NCBI RefSeq assembly: GCF_000024345.1
Contig: NC_013729.1
Coordinates: forward strand, 6,820,001 to 6,884,000
DNA: 64,000 nt
Direction: 5' to 3'
DNA from: Kribbella flavida DSM 17836
Lineage (GTDB): Bacteria > Actinomycetota > Actinomycetes > Propionibacteriales > Kribbellaceae
In this document: piece after piece, positions 32,637 through 41,487 of the stretch
Position numbering within the stretch: position 1 is the stretch's first letter
Layout of the letters: the number at the start of each line of letters is the position of its first letter
Translations under genes and position numbers: made by a program
Notes under the pieces: generated by a model
Told to the model about the DNA's origin: nothing
The model's database searches: none
Seen by the model: only the letters and a program-made list of their open reading frames with translations

Positions 32637-35099
32637 TCACACGTCCTGCGCCGCCGACGTCCGGGCGGCGTCCTTCGTCGGTCCGGCGCCGGCGTTGGCC
32701 CGGGCCTTGGACCGCTGCCCCTGCTCGGACTCGACCGCTGGGTGCTGGCCGAGCGCGGACATCGGTTCCCGCCCCGGCGGCTGGCTCGGCCGCGGCATCA
32801 GCGGCACCCGTTTGGTGAGCGGCCGGGTGACCGGCGCATCGGCGGTCACGGTGATCTCCTCGCCCGCGTGCAGGAAGGTGATCTGCGCGTCCGGGCCGTC
32901 GTGCACGGCGTACCTGACCTCGCGGTGGTGCGCCTCCACCCGCAGCCGAACGCCGCGCCAGCGCACCGAGAAAGCCAACTGGGACAGGCCGTCCGGCAGC
33001 GCCGGGTCGAAGCTGAGCATGCCGCCGCGCTCACGCAGGCCGCCGAAGCCCGCGACCATCGCCATCCAGGCCCCCGCGAGCGACGCCATGTGCAGCCCGT
33101 CGCCGCTGTTGCTGTGCAGGTCGAGCAGGTCGATCAGGGCGGCTTCGTAGGCGTAGTCGAAGGCGAGGTCGAGGTGCCCGACCTCAGCCGCCGCGACCGC
33201 CTGCACGCAGGCCGACAGTGACGAGTCGCGGACCGTCAACCGCTCGTAGTAGTCGAAGTTGCGGGCCTTCTCCTCGGCCGTGAACGCGTCACCGCACCAG
33301 TAGGTGGCCAGCATCAGGTCGGCCTGCTTGACCACCTGCTTGCGGTACAGCTCGAAGTACGGCGCGTGCAGCATCAGCGGGTACTTCCCGCGGGAGGCCT
33401 CGAAGTCCCACTCGGCGTACCGGGTGAACCCCGCCGACTGGGGGTGTACGCCGAGTTCCGCGTCGTACGGCACGTAGACCGCCGCGGCCGCGTCCCGCCA
33501 GGCGGCTTCCTCCTCGGCGTCGACGCCCAGCTCCCGGGCCTTGGCCGGCTGCTTGGCCGCGTACCTGGCGGCGGCCCGCAGGTTGCGGGCCGCCATCAGG
33601 TTGGTGAAAACGTTGTCGTCGGCAACGGCGCTGTACTCGTCCGGACCGGTCACGCCGGGCAGGTGCCACTGGCCGTCACGGTCGTGGTGGCCGAGCGACA
33701 TCCACAGCCGTGCGGTCTCCACCAGCAACTCGATGCCGACCTCGGTCATGAACTTGTCGTCGGACGTCGCACAGTAGTAGCGGGTCACCGCCTCGGCGAT
33801 GTCGGCGTTGATGTGGAACGCCGCCGTGCCGGCCGGCCAGTACCCCGAGCACTCCTGGCCGCGGATCGTCCGCCAGGGAAAGGCCGCGCCGCGCAGGCCG
33901 AGCACGGACGCGCGTTCCTTGGCCAGCGGCAGGATCGAGTGCCGCCAGCGCAACGCGTCGGCCGCGGCGTCCGGCATCGTGTAGGTCAGCGTCGGCAGCA
34001 CGAAGCCCTCGGTGTCCCAGAACGTGTGCCCGTCGTACCCGGCGCCGGTCAGGCCCTTGGAGGGAATCGCCCGCCGCTCCGCCCGCGCCCCGGCCTGCAG
34101 CACGTGGAACAAGGCGAACCGGACGGCCTGCTGCAGCTCCGCGTGACCGTGCACCTCGACATCCGCCGCGTCCCAGAAGTCGTCCAGGAACTCGCGCTGC
34201 TGCTGGACCAGACCGTCCCAGCCGGAGAACTGCGCCCCGGCCAGCGCCGCCGCGACCTGGTCGCCGATCGCCGTCTCCGACCGCAGGCTGGACCAGCCGT
34301 AGGCAACGTACTTCACCACCCGCAGGCTCTGACCGGGCTTCAGCTCGCAGATCACCGTGCTGCGCGCCCAGTTCTCCTGGACGTCGACGTCCGTCTTCAC
34401 CCGGGTGTCGGCTTCGACCTCGTGCGCCATCCCGGCGGCCATCAACTGCTCGCTCTTGCGGGTCCGGTGCACCAGGACGACGTCCTCGCGGTCGCCGTGC
34501 TGGGACACCGGCTCGAGCGGGTTCTCCAGCACGGCGGCGACGCGCGGGTCGTCGGACAGCCGGGGCTGGGTCTCGTTCGCGACCAGCTCGGACTGGACGA
34601 CGAACCGGGTCGGCTGGTCGACCGGCTCGACGACGTACTCGATCGCGACGACGGCTCGCTGGGTGAGCGAGACCAGCCGGCGGCTGCGCACCTTGATCCG
34701 CTTGCCGCCCGGCGAGGTCCAGTCGGCCTCCCGCTGCAGGATCCCGGACCGGAAGTCGAGCACGCGTTCGTGGCTGTGCAGGTCGCCGTACCGGACGTCG
34801 AACGGCGAGTCGTCCACCAGCAGCCGGATCAGCTTGCCGTTGGTCACGTCGACCAGCGTCTGGCCGGACTCCGGGTAGCCGTAGCCGGCTTCGGCGTACG
34901 GGAGCGGGCGGCTTTCGTAGAAGGAGTTCAGGTAGGTGCCGGGGATGCCGAACGGCTCGCCCTCGTCCAGGTTGCCGCGCAGGCCGATGTGACCGTTGGA
35001 CAACGAGAACAGGGACTCGGCCTGCTCCAGCCGATCGAGGTCGAGCTCGGTCTCCCGCAGCTGCCAGGGCTCGATCGGGTGGTGCGACCGGTCCATCAC
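32637..35099 (-). CDS. Glycoside hydrolase family 65 phosphorylase
   Basis: 820 residues. GH65 phosphorylases split alpha-glucosides (maltose, trehalose, kojibiose) with phosphate to give beta-glucose-1-phosphate. N-terminal beta-sandwich (ESLFSLSNGHIGLRGNLDEGEPFGIPGTYLNSFYE), then the (alpha/alpha)6 barrel with GHTFWDTEGFVLP and the general-acid Glu in VTGPDEYSAVADDNVFTN. The last ~45 residues are a polar tail not part of the fold. Overlap with the beta-phosphoglucomutase gene confirms a phosphorolytic pathway. Which disaccharide it prefers is not readable. Confidence 0.94.
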   Translation of the reverse strand: MMDRSHHPIEPWQLRETELDLDRLEQAESLFSLSNGHIGLRGNLDEGEPFGIPGTYLNSFYESRPLPYAEAGYGYPESGQTLVDVTNGKLIRLLVDDSPFDVRYGDLHSHERVLDFRSGILQREADWTSPGGKRIKVRSRRLVSLTQRAVVAIEYVVEPVDQPTRFVVQSELVANETQPRLSDDPRVAAVLENPLEPVSQHGDREDVVLVHRTRKSEQLMAAGMAHEVEADTRVKTDVDVQENWARSTVICELKPGQSLRVVKYVAYGWSSLRSETAIGDQVAAALAGAQFSGWDGLVQQQREFLDDFWDAADVEVHGHAELQQAVRFALFHVLQAGARAERRAIPSKGLTGAGYDGHTFWDTEGFVLPTLTYTMPDAAADALRWRHSILPLAKERASVLGLRGAAFPWRTIRGQECSGYWPAGTAAFHINADIAEAVTRYYCATSDDKFMTEVGIELLVETARLWMSLGHHDRDGQWHLPGVTGPDEYSAVADDNVFTNLMAARNLRAAARYAAKQPAKARELGVDAEEEAAWRDAAAAVYVPYDAELGVHPQSAGFTRYAEWDFEASRGKYPLMLHAPYFELYRKQVVKQADLMLATYWCGDAFTAEEKARNFDYYERLTVRDSSLSACVQAVAAAEVGHLDLAFDYAYEAALIDLLDLHSNSGDGLHMASLAGAWMAMVAGFGGLRERGGMLSFDPALPDGLSQLAFSVRWRGVRLRVEAHHREVRYAVHDGPDAQITFLHAGEEITVTADAPVTRPLTKRVPLMPRPSQPPGREPMSALGQHPAVESEQGQRSKARANAGAGPTKDAARTSAAQDV

Positions 35100-35836
35100 T
35101 TGTCCTCCCCGTCGAGCAGCTCGGCCAGGTCCTGCACGACGATGTCGGCGCCGTGCTGGCGCAGCTCCTCGGCCTGACCGACCCGGTCCACCCCGACCAC
35201 GTAGCCGAAGGCACCGGCCCGGCCCGCCGCCACGCCGGCCAGCGCATCCTCGAACACCACCGCCTCGGTCGGATCGACTCCGAACTGCTGCGCCGCGGCC
35301 AGGAAGGTGTCCGGCGCGGGCTTACCGAGCAGCTGCTCGGTGCGGATCGTCACGCCGTCCACCCGCAGCTCGATGTACTGCGCGAGGCCGGTGACCTCCA
35401 GGACCTCGGCGGTGTTCGCGCTGGACGAGACCACCGCCCGGCGGAGTCCGGCCTGCTCGGCGGCCTGCAGGTAGCGACGGGAGCCCTCGAACACCCGGAC
35501 GCCCTCGGTCCGGATCCGGCGCTGCACGGCGTCGTTCTTGCGGTTGCCGAGCCCGTTGACCGTCTCAGCCGCCGGCGGATCGTCCGGCGTGCCCTCCGGC
35601 AGCGTGATGCCCCGGGCGGCCAGGAAGTCGCGCACCCCGTCGACCCGCGGCTTGCCGTCGACGTACTGCTCGTACTCCGCACCCGCGTCGAACGGCGTGA
35701 ACTCCGGCCCGAACCGGGCCCGGAGGAAGGCGTCGAACATCTCCTTCCAGGCCGCGGCGTGCACCGCCGCGGTGTCCGTGAGCACCCCGTCCAGGTCGAA
35801 CAGGCAGACCTTCACCCCTGCGGGCAGTCCCAGCAT
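35096..35836 (-). CDS. pgmB: Beta-phosphoglucomutase, HAD family
   Basis: 246 residues. FDLDGVLTDTAAVHAAAWKEMFD carries the nucleophile DxD and cap; VVSSSANTAEVLEVTGL is motif II and EAVVFEDALAGVAAGRAG is motif IV. It converts beta-glucose-1-phosphate from the GH65 phosphorylase into glucose-6-phosphate. Its stop overlaps the GH65 start by four bases. The order is mutase then phosphorylase. Confidence 0.92.
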   Translation of the reverse strand: MLGLPAGVKVCLFDLDGVLTDTAAVHAAAWKEMFDAFLRARFGPEFTPFDAGAEYEQYVDGKPRVDGVRDFLAARGITLPEGTPDDPPAAETVNGLGNRKNDAVQRRIRTEGVRVFEGSRRYLQAAEQAGLRRAVVSSSANTAEVLEVTGLAQYIELRVDGVTIRTEQLLGKPAPDTFLAAAQQFGVDPTEAVVFEDALAGVAAGRAGAFGYVVGVDRVGQAEELRQHGADIVVQDLAELLDGEDK

Positions 35837-35896
35837 CGTTCACCTTCCCGTCGCGCACGCCCGATGGGCGGACTCGTTCCTGAGCCTAGGGCATGC

Positions 35897-35976
35897 CTGA
35901 CGGGCCCCTGCCGTAGCGAGCAGGTGCTCGGCGAGGTGCCGTGCCGAGCGCCGCGCAGTAGGCAGGGGACCGTCAG
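35897..35976. repeat. Intergenic nested palindrome upstream of the pgmB operon
   Basis: CTGACGGGCCCCTGCC (35897-35912) and GGCAGGGGACCGTCAG (35961-35976) pair with a single mismatch; an inner GCTCGGC/GCCGAGC stem lies inside. It follows the 3' end of the PH-domain gene and precedes pgmB. Confidence 0.75.
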
Positions 35977-36018
35977 ACATGTCTAGCCAGTACCCCGGCG
36001 ACGAACAGTGAAGACAGG

Positions 36019-36636
36019 TCAGACGATGTGCCAGCGCACCAGGAACGCGCCGACGGACAGGACCAGGTAGATCAGCACCAGCAGGACCCCGAGGCCGGGG
36101 CGCGGGCGGGACCGGCGGACGGGCCGGCCGGCCGCGGCCTGACGGGCGGCCTCGATCACCGCGGCGACCTCGGCGGTGCGGTCCCGGCGGATCCCGTTGA
36201 TCTCGTTCTCGTCCTGGCCGGAGCCGAGCACCACCGAGTCGTCCCCGGTCTCGACCCGGTCGACGTCCTGCCAGGCGAGGCTGCGGACCAGCAGGCTGGT
36301 GCGCGCCTTCAGCGTGGTCGCGGTGATCTCCACCCGGTAGAGCACGATGCCGCCCGCGACCCGGACCACCGACGCCCCGATCAGCGTGAACAGGCCGACG
36401 GCGAGCAAGTCGCGGGCCCCCATCCACAGCCAGGAGTTGAGCAGCGGGACCGCGGCGAACGGCAGCACGAACAGGGCCCAGGCCCACCAGGGCGCCGGGT
36501 CCAGCGGCACCCGCCAGGGCAGCGCGGGCAGCGGCCCGCCGGCCGGTGCGGCGCCGGCCGGTACCGCGTCGGCCGGGCGGTCCGGGGCGCTCGCGGACGC
36601 CGGGTTCACCGAACGATTACCCATGGGCGGGACCAT
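36019..36636 (-). CDS. PH-domain (YdbS/YdbT-like) membrane protein
   Basis: 205 residues. After a Pro/Ala-rich N-terminus, two close membrane spans (WWAWALFVLPFAAVPLL and DLLAVGLFTLIGASVV) lead to a bacterial PH fold (YRVEITATTLKARTSLLVRSLAWQDVDRVETGD), and a final span (VLLVLIYLVLSVGAFLV) ends the protein. Function unknown. ATG 36636 or 36624 could be the start. Confidence 0.8.
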   Translation of the reverse strand: MVPPMGNRSVNPASASAPDRPADAVPAGAAPAGGPLPALPWRVPLDPAPWWAWALFVLPFAAVPLLNSWLWMGARDLLAVGLFTLIGASVVRVAGGIVLYRVEITATTLKARTSLLVRSLAWQDVDRVETGDDSVVLGSGQDENEINGIRRDRTAEVAAVIEAARQAAAGRPVRRSRPRPGLGVLLVLIYLVLSVGAFLVRWHIV

Positions 36637-36705
36637 AGTCGACTCATCCCCTGTACCTGGCAGGAAACTGCGGCGACAACAGTAACGGTCGCAGCACCCA
36701 CCGTG

Positions 36706-37515
36706 TTACTCGGCCGCCAGGTCCCTCGACCGGTTCCGGGCCGCCTCGATCGCGGACAGGAACGCGGCCCGGACCTTGTGGTCCTCCAGCTCGCGGACCG
36801 CGGCCGCCGTCGTACCGCCCGGCGAGGTGACCCGCTCGCGCAGCACGGTCGGGTGCTCACCGGTCTCCCGGAGCAGCTTCGCCGAGCCGACCACGGTCTG
36901 CACGACCAGCTCGGTCGCGGTGGACCGCGGCAGGCCCATGTGCACGCCGGCCTCGATCATCGCCTCGACCACGAAGAACAGGTACGCCGGCCCGGAGCCG
37001 GAGACGGCGGTGACCGCGTCCTGCTGCTTCTCCGGCACCCGGATCACCCGGCCGGTCGCGGACAGCAGGCCCTCGGCCAGCACCAGGTGGCTCTCGTCGC
37101 AGTGCGCGCCGCGGGAGATCGCGGCCATACCCTCGTCGACCAGGGCCGGCGTGTTCGGCATCACCCGGACCACCGCGACGCCGTCGGGCAGCCGGGACTC
37201 GATGAAGCCGGTGGTGATGCCGGCGGCGAGCGAGACGACGGTCTGGCCGGCCCGCACCACCGGCGAGATCTCCGCGAGCAGCTCCGGCATGTCCTGCGGC
37301 TTCACCACCAGCACCAGGGTGTCGGCCTTCGCCGCGGCGTCGACGTTGCTCACCACGTCCACGCCGTACCGCTCGCGCAACTCGGTGGCACGCTCCTCGC
37401 GGCGCTCGGTGATCAGCAGGTCCGCCGGTCGCCGGCCGGCCCGCAACAGGCCGGACAACAAGGTCTCGCCCATCACACCGGCGCCGAGAATCGCTACCTG
37501 CCCGTACTCGCTCAT
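36706..37515 (-). CDS. proC: Pyrroline-5-carboxylate reductase
   Basis: 269 residues. Catalyses the last step of proline synthesis with NAD(P)H. N-terminal AILGAGVMGETLLSGLL is the nucleotide site; VRVMPNTPALVDEGMAAI and the C-terminal VTSPGGTTAAAVRELE are ProC signatures. It lies next to the gene for proline dehydrogenase, which does the reverse direction, with a family-1 palindrome in between. Confidence 0.97.
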   Translation of the reverse strand: MSEYGQVAILGAGVMGETLLSGLLRAGRRPADLLITERREERATELRERYGVDVVSNVDAAAKADTLVLVVKPQDMPELLAEISPVVRAGQTVVSLAAGITTGFIESRLPDGVAVVRVMPNTPALVDEGMAAISRGAHCDESHLVLAEGLLSATGRVIRVPEKQQDAVTAVSGSGPAYLFFVVEAMIEAGVHMGLPRSTATELVVQTVVGSAKLLRETGEHPTVLRERVTSPGGTTAAAVRELEDHKVRAAFLSAIEAARNRSRDLAAE

Positions 37516-37556
37516 GCCCTCAGGCTAGCCGCCGGCCCACCCAATCCCCGCCCAAC

Positions 37557-37643
37557 GTCTCGTGGGTCAACCCATCAAGCGCAGGGTTGGCCCACCAGAA
37601 TTCCATGGGCCAACCCTGCGTCCGATGGGTTGACCCACGAGAC
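37557..37643. repeat. Intergenic nested palindrome, family 1 copy D
   Basis: Outer arms GTCTCGTGGGTCAACCCATC (37557-37576) and GATGGGTTGACCCACGAGAC (37624-37643) are 20-base perfect complements. Inner arms CGCAGGGTTGGCCCA (37580-37594) and TGGGCCAACCCTGCG (37606-37620) enclose loop CCAGAATTCCA. The core GGTTGGCCCACC, GAATTC, TGGGCCAACC is the same as copy A at 8838-8910. Confidence 0.92.
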
Positions 37644-37734
37644 GGCGCCGCGATCAAGGCGTACGTCGACGTGTGCGGCGGCCGGCGGGTGGGGTGCCTG
37701 ACCCGGTGGAGGAATCGTGGCCGGCCGGACCGGC

Positions 37735-38664
37735 CTACTTCTTGCTGATCAGCGAGCGGGCGAAGAACTGCAGGTTGGCGGGGCGCTCGGCCAGCCGGCG
37801 GACCAGGTAGCCGTACCAGTCGGCGCCGTACGGGATGTAGACCCGGACGGTGTTGCCCTCGCGGGCCAGCCGGAGCTGCTCCTCGGGGCGGATGCCGTAG
37901 AGCATCTGGTACTCGAAGCTGTCCCGGGACCGGTTGGCGCGGGCGGCCAGCGAACCGGCGATCGCGATCAGCCGCGGGTCGTGCGAGGCGATCATCGGGT
38001 AGCCGTCGCCGTTCATCAGCACCTTCATCGCCCGCACGTAGGCCTTGTCGACGGCCTGCTTGTTCTGGAAGGCGACCGACTCCGGCTCCTTGTACGCGCC
38101 CTTGCACAGCCGCACCCGCGACCCGGCGTACGCGAGGTCGACGCAGTCCGCCTCGGTCCGGCGCAGGTAGGCCTGCAGCACCGCGCCGGTCTCCGGGAAG
38201 TCCTTGCGCAGCTCGTGCAGGATCCCGAGCGTCGAGTCGGTGGTGGTGTGGTCCTCCATGTCGAGGGTCACCGTGGTGCCGGCGTTGCGAGCGGCCAGGC
38301 AGATCGTGCGCGCGTTCTCCAGCGCGATCTTCTCGCCGTCGCCGGGCAGCGCCTGGCCGACCGCGGACAGCTTCACCGAGACCTCGGCGTGCTGGGTCAG
38401 GCCGGCGGCGGCCAGCTGCTTGAGCAGCTCGACGTAGGCGTCGGCGGTCGCGCTCGCGGTCGCCAGGTCGGTGGTGTCCTCGCCGAGGTGGTCGAGGGTG
38501 ACGTTCAGCCCGTTGCTGACCAGCTTCTCGGTAGCCAGCACGGCCTCCGGCGCGGTCTCGCCGGCGACGAACCGCGCGACGATGCCGCTGGACACCGGCA
38601 GCGACGAGACGGCGTTCTTGATCTGGGGACTGCGGGACACGCCCAGCAGAACTCGGCGAAGCAC
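37735..38664 (-). CDS. Proline dehydrogenase
   Basis: 309 residues, a monofunctional FAD-dependent PRODH TIM barrel that oxidises proline to pyrroline-5-carboxylate. VTLDMEDHTTTDSTLGILHEL, LQAYLRRTEADC, VRLCKGAYKEPESVAF, and QMLYGIRPEEQLRLAREGNTVRVYIPYGADWYGYLVRRLAERPAN hold the FAD and substrate residues (Y..RR at the end). GTG 38664 is chosen because AGGAGG precedes it at eight bases. No P5C dehydrogenase is adjacent in the window. Confidence 0.93.
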   Translation of the reverse strand: MLRRVLLGVSRSPQIKNAVSSLPVSSGIVARFVAGETAPEAVLATEKLVSNGLNVTLDHLGEDTTDLATASATADAYVELLKQLAAAGLTQHAEVSVKLSAVGQALPGDGEKIALENARTICLAARNAGTTVTLDMEDHTTTDSTLGILHELRKDFPETGAVLQAYLRRTEADCVDLAYAGSRVRLCKGAYKEPESVAFQNKQAVDKAYVRAMKVLMNGDGYPMIASHDPRLIAIAGSLAARANRSRDSFEYQMLYGIRPEEQLRLAREGNTVRVYIPYGADWYGYLVRRLAERPANLQFFARSLISKK

Positions 38665-38731
38665 GACGCGTTCCTCCTCATCACCCACCCGGCCCCGTAT
38701 GCCAGGGGTGTCAGCAGGCTACGCGCCTGGA

Positions 38732-38786
38732 CCGGACCGCCCCTAATCGTGTGGCCAGTACCACACCAGTACGTCGACTGGTCCGG
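38732..38786. repeat. Weaker nested palindrome upstream of the proline dehydrogenase gene
   Basis: CCGGACC (38732-38738) and GGTCCGG (38780-38786) enclose GTGTGG/CCACAC (38749-38754, 38761-38766). It may also end the DUF695-like transcript. Short arms, so lower confidence. Confidence 0.4.
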
Positions 38787-38839
38787 ATCTGCCGCCCTCA
38801 GCTTCCCGGAGCCGGGGCGTTCGGACAAGCGCTTCGGCG

Positions 38840-39868
38840 TCAACTGCCGAGGTGGCTCAGGTTCTGCCAGCCGGGATCGGGGCTGGTGGTGAGGGAGACG
38901 TGTCCGTGCGGCCAGCCGGTGGTGGCGGCATGCAGCTGCGCGGGGGCCGGCGTACTGCCGTCGACGTAGTAGTGCAGGGTCCGGGCGCCGGCCATCGTCT
39001 CGTGCGCGAGCAGCCGGCCGGAGTCGCCCAGCCGCCGGGTCAGATGGTCTTCCAGGTCCCGCAACTGGTCCAGCATGTCCGCGTCGGGTAGGCCGTCGTC
39101 GCGTCCGGTCGGGTAGCTGATCGTCACGCCGACGTGGGTGTCCAGGTGCGGCAGCCGGATCGAGCGCAGCGGCACCTCGGTGGTCGCGATCAGCCGCCGG
39201 CCCTCCACGAAGCCTTCGAGCAGCCGCCACGTCGGGTCGCCGGTGTCGGTGGTGAAGCCGGCGGCGAAGGCGGCGACCGCGGGCAGCAGTTCGGTGATCG
39301 GCACCAGGCCCTCCGGGGGATCGACCAGCGTCTCGACCGCGCCGACCCAGGTCTCGGTCATCTCCTCGCCGAGCGACAGGTCCAGCAGCAGGAAGGTGAT
39401 CCGCCGCTGAGCCTCGTCGGGCAGCCGCGCGAACGCCGGGTGGTGAACGCCGACGTGCACGGCGGCGGCCCGTTCGTCCGGCTCGATGGTGACCAGCGCT
39501 TCGTCCGAGACCACCGGCGGCAGACCCTCGAACTGGATGGTCACGGCCGGCGAGGGACGGCGCAGGTCGGCGTACTCCCAGAGCCGGTCGGACGGCGGGG
39601 CCGCGCGCAACCAGCGCCGGGCGGTCGCGCGGGTCGCCGGATCGCCCGCCGCGGTGACGACCAGGGTGTGCTCGGCATGCAGACCTGGACCGAGCTCCCA
39701 GTCCAGGCCGGGGTCGATCGCGCGCACGTGCTCGGACAGCACACCGCTGGTGGCCGCCGGGTCCTTCCGTGCGACGGCGGCCGCGACCTGCTCGGCGCCG
39801 GCGGCCGACCACCAGCCCCAGAACGCCTCGATCGGGTCGGCCACCGGCCGCCGCTTGAAGATGCGCAT
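38840..39868 (-). CDS. DUF695-like hypothetical protein
   Basis: 342 residues. Starts MRIFKRRPVADPIEAFWGWW; the second half (LLAHETMAGARTLHYYVDG) resembles DUF695 proteins of unknown role. No signal peptide or membrane span. ATG 39868 is preferred, with GGGAGG at a good distance; an ATG ten codons upstream lies too close to that site to be used. Confidence 0.72.
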   Translation of the reverse strand: MRIFKRRPVADPIEAFWGWWSAAGAEQVAAAVARKDPAATSGVLSEHVRAIDPGLDWELGPGLHAEHTLVVTAAGDPATRATARRWLRAAPPSDRLWEYADLRRPSPAVTIQFEGLPPVVSDEALVTIEPDERAAAVHVGVHHPAFARLPDEAQRRITFLLLDLSLGEEMTETWVGAVETLVDPPEGLVPITELLPAVAAFAAGFTTDTGDPTWRLLEGFVEGRRLIATTEVPLRSIRLPHLDTHVGVTISYPTGRDDGLPDADMLDQLRDLEDHLTRRLGDSGRLLAHETMAGARTLHYYVDGSTPAPAQLHAATTGWPHGHVSLTTSPDPGWQNLSHLGS

Positions 39869-39982
39869 GTCCACCATCCTCCCTCGCGGCAGGCGCACCC
39901 TCCGTGCAGCAGCGAAGACGCCCGCGCCCGGGACGGAATCAGGCAGTACGGGATCAGGCGGGACAAAAGCAGGCGGCAGGGA

Positions 39983-40720
39983 TCACGCGGTACGGCGCCG
40001 GAGCGTGGCGGCCCCGAGCACGAGCGCCCCCACGATGAAGCCGGCCACCACCAGCGCGTCGGTCCCGGCCCCGTTGCCGAACCCGTTGCCGGCCGCAACA
40101 CCGGCGACCGCGTCCACGGCGTACGAGAGCGGCAGCACGTCGCTGACCGCCTCCAGTACGCCGGGCAGGCGGTCGCGCGGCACCAGCAGACCGCAGAGCA
40201 GCAGTTGCGGGATCATGACCGCCGGCATCAGCTGCACAGCCTGGAACTCGGTCGCCGCGAACGCGCTGGCGAGCAACCCGAGCGCCGTGCCCAGGATGCC
40301 GTCGAGAACGGCGACGACCGCGAGCTGCCAGGCCGCGCCACGGATGTCGAGATCCAGGGCGTACAGCGCGATCGTCACCACCACCCCGGCCTGGACGACG
40401 GCGATCAGCGCAAAGGCGAGCGCGTAGCCGAGCAGGAAGTCCAGCTTGCCCATCGGCAGCGTGAACAGTCGCGCGAGCGTGCCGCCGGCCCGCTCCCGCA
40501 GCGTCGCCACCGACGTGACGACGAACATGATGATCGACGGGAACACCGCCAGCAGCGGCCCACCGACCCGGTCGAAGGTGGCCGGCGCATCAGTGAACAT
40601 CCACCACATCAGGCTGACCAGCAGAGCCGGCAGCAGGATCAGCATCGCGACCGTGCGGTGGTCCCGGCGCAGCTGGGCCAGCACCCGGGCCGCGACGGCG
40701 AACGAGACGCGCGGTGTCAT
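39983..40720 (-). CDS. ABC-2 type transporter permease
   Basis: 245 residues with six predicted spans and the ABC-2 pattern: RTVAMLILLPALLVSLMWW, TLRERAGGTLARLFTLPMGKLDFLLGYALAF and PRDRLPGVLEAVSDVLPLSYAVDAV. It forms an exporter with the ATPase upstream; ATGA overlap joins the genes. Cargo unknown, often drugs. Confidence 0.92.
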   Translation of the reverse strand: MTPRVSFAVAARVLAQLRRDHRTVAMLILLPALLVSLMWWMFTDAPATFDRVGGPLLAVFPSIIMFVVTSVATLRERAGGTLARLFTLPMGKLDFLLGYALAFALIAVVQAGVVVTIALYALDLDIRGAAWQLAVVAVLDGILGTALGLLASAFAATEFQAVQLMPAVMIPQLLLCGLLVPRDRLPGVLEAVSDVLPLSYAVDAVAGVAAGNGFGNGAGTDALVVAGFIVGALVLGAATLRRRTA

Positions 40721-41439
40721 CGCGCACCAGCCTTTCGGTCGATCAGGGTGAGGAACGCCTGCTCGATGTCCGCGGTTCCGGCCGCGGCGAGCAGGTCGGC
40801 GGGAGTGTCGTCGGCGAGCAGTTCGCCGTCCCGCATCAGCAGGAGACGGTCGCAGCGGCTCGCTTCGTCCATCACGTGGCTGGAGACCAGCAGCGTCGCG
40901 CCGTCCCCGGCGAGCCGGTGGAACAGCTGCCACAGGTCGCGCCGCAGGACCGGGTCGAGGCCGACCGTCGGTTCGTCGAGCACGAGCAGGTCGGGATCGC
41001 CCAGCAGCGCCGCGGCCAGCGACGCGCGGGACTTCTGACCGCCGGACAGCCGATCCACCCGGACGTCGGCGTGACTGCCCAGGTCGACGGCGTCGATCAC
41101 CCGGCCGACCTCGGCGGAGCCGGCCCCGAGCACGGCGGCGAAGAAGCGCAGGTTCTCGGTCACCGTCAGGTCGCCGTACACGCTGGGCTCCTGGGTGACG
41201 TAGCCGATCCGGCCGCGCAGCTTGGGCGCACCGGCGGGCAGGCCGAGCACCCGCACGTCGCCGGTGACCTTGGCCTGCAGGCCGACGATCGCGCGGATCA
41301 GGGTGGTCTTGCCGCAGCCGGACGGCCCGAGCAGGCCGGTCACCGACCCGGTGGCGAGATCGAAGCCGACCCCGTGCAGCACTTCGCGCTCACCCCGGAC
41401 GACGGTGACGTCGCGACACTCGACCGCATTTTTCATCAT
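40717..41439 (-). CDS. ABC exporter ATP-binding protein
   Basis: 240 residues with intact motifs: Walker A GPSGCGKTTLIRAI, signature RLSGGQKSRASLA, Walker B LLVLDEPTVGLD and H-loop SSHVMDEA. Works with the ABC-2 permease. Begins ATGATG with an operator-like palindrome covering the start, so it may be transcribed without a leader. Confidence 0.94.
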   Translation of the reverse strand: MMKNAVECRDVTVVRGEREVLHGVGFDLATGSVTGLLGPSGCGKTTLIRAIVGLQAKVTGDVRVLGLPAGAPKLRGRIGYVTQEPSVYGDLTVTENLRFFAAVLGAGSAEVGRVIDAVDLGSHADVRVDRLSGGQKSRASLAAALLGDPDLLVLDEPTVGLDPVLRRDLWQLFHRLAGDGATLLVSSHVMDEASRCDRLLLMRDGELLADDTPADLLAAAGTADIEQAFLTLIDRKAGAR

Positions 41440-41447
41440 GTGATGAA
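41432..41447. promoter_or_regulatory. Operator-like palindrome over the ABC ATPase start codon
   Basis: TTCATCA-TG-TGATGAA is a perfect 7-base inverted repeat with a two-base centre that includes the start codon (41437-41439). The TetR regulator gene lies 48 bases upstream, so this is its likely operator. Confidence 0.6.
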
Positions 41448-41487
41448 TTTAGGACGGCGTGCGGCCGAAGGTCAAGGGGCAGTGGTG

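Noticed and set aside
31371..33221. Long plus-strand frame of 616 codons
   Set aside because: It runs antisense through the F420 oxidoreductase and GH65 genes, is Arg/Gly/Pro-rich and shows no family motif. High-GC strands often give such frames.
33366..35177. Plus-strand frame of 603 codons opposite GH65
   Set aside because: Antisense shadow of the well-supported phosphorylase gene.
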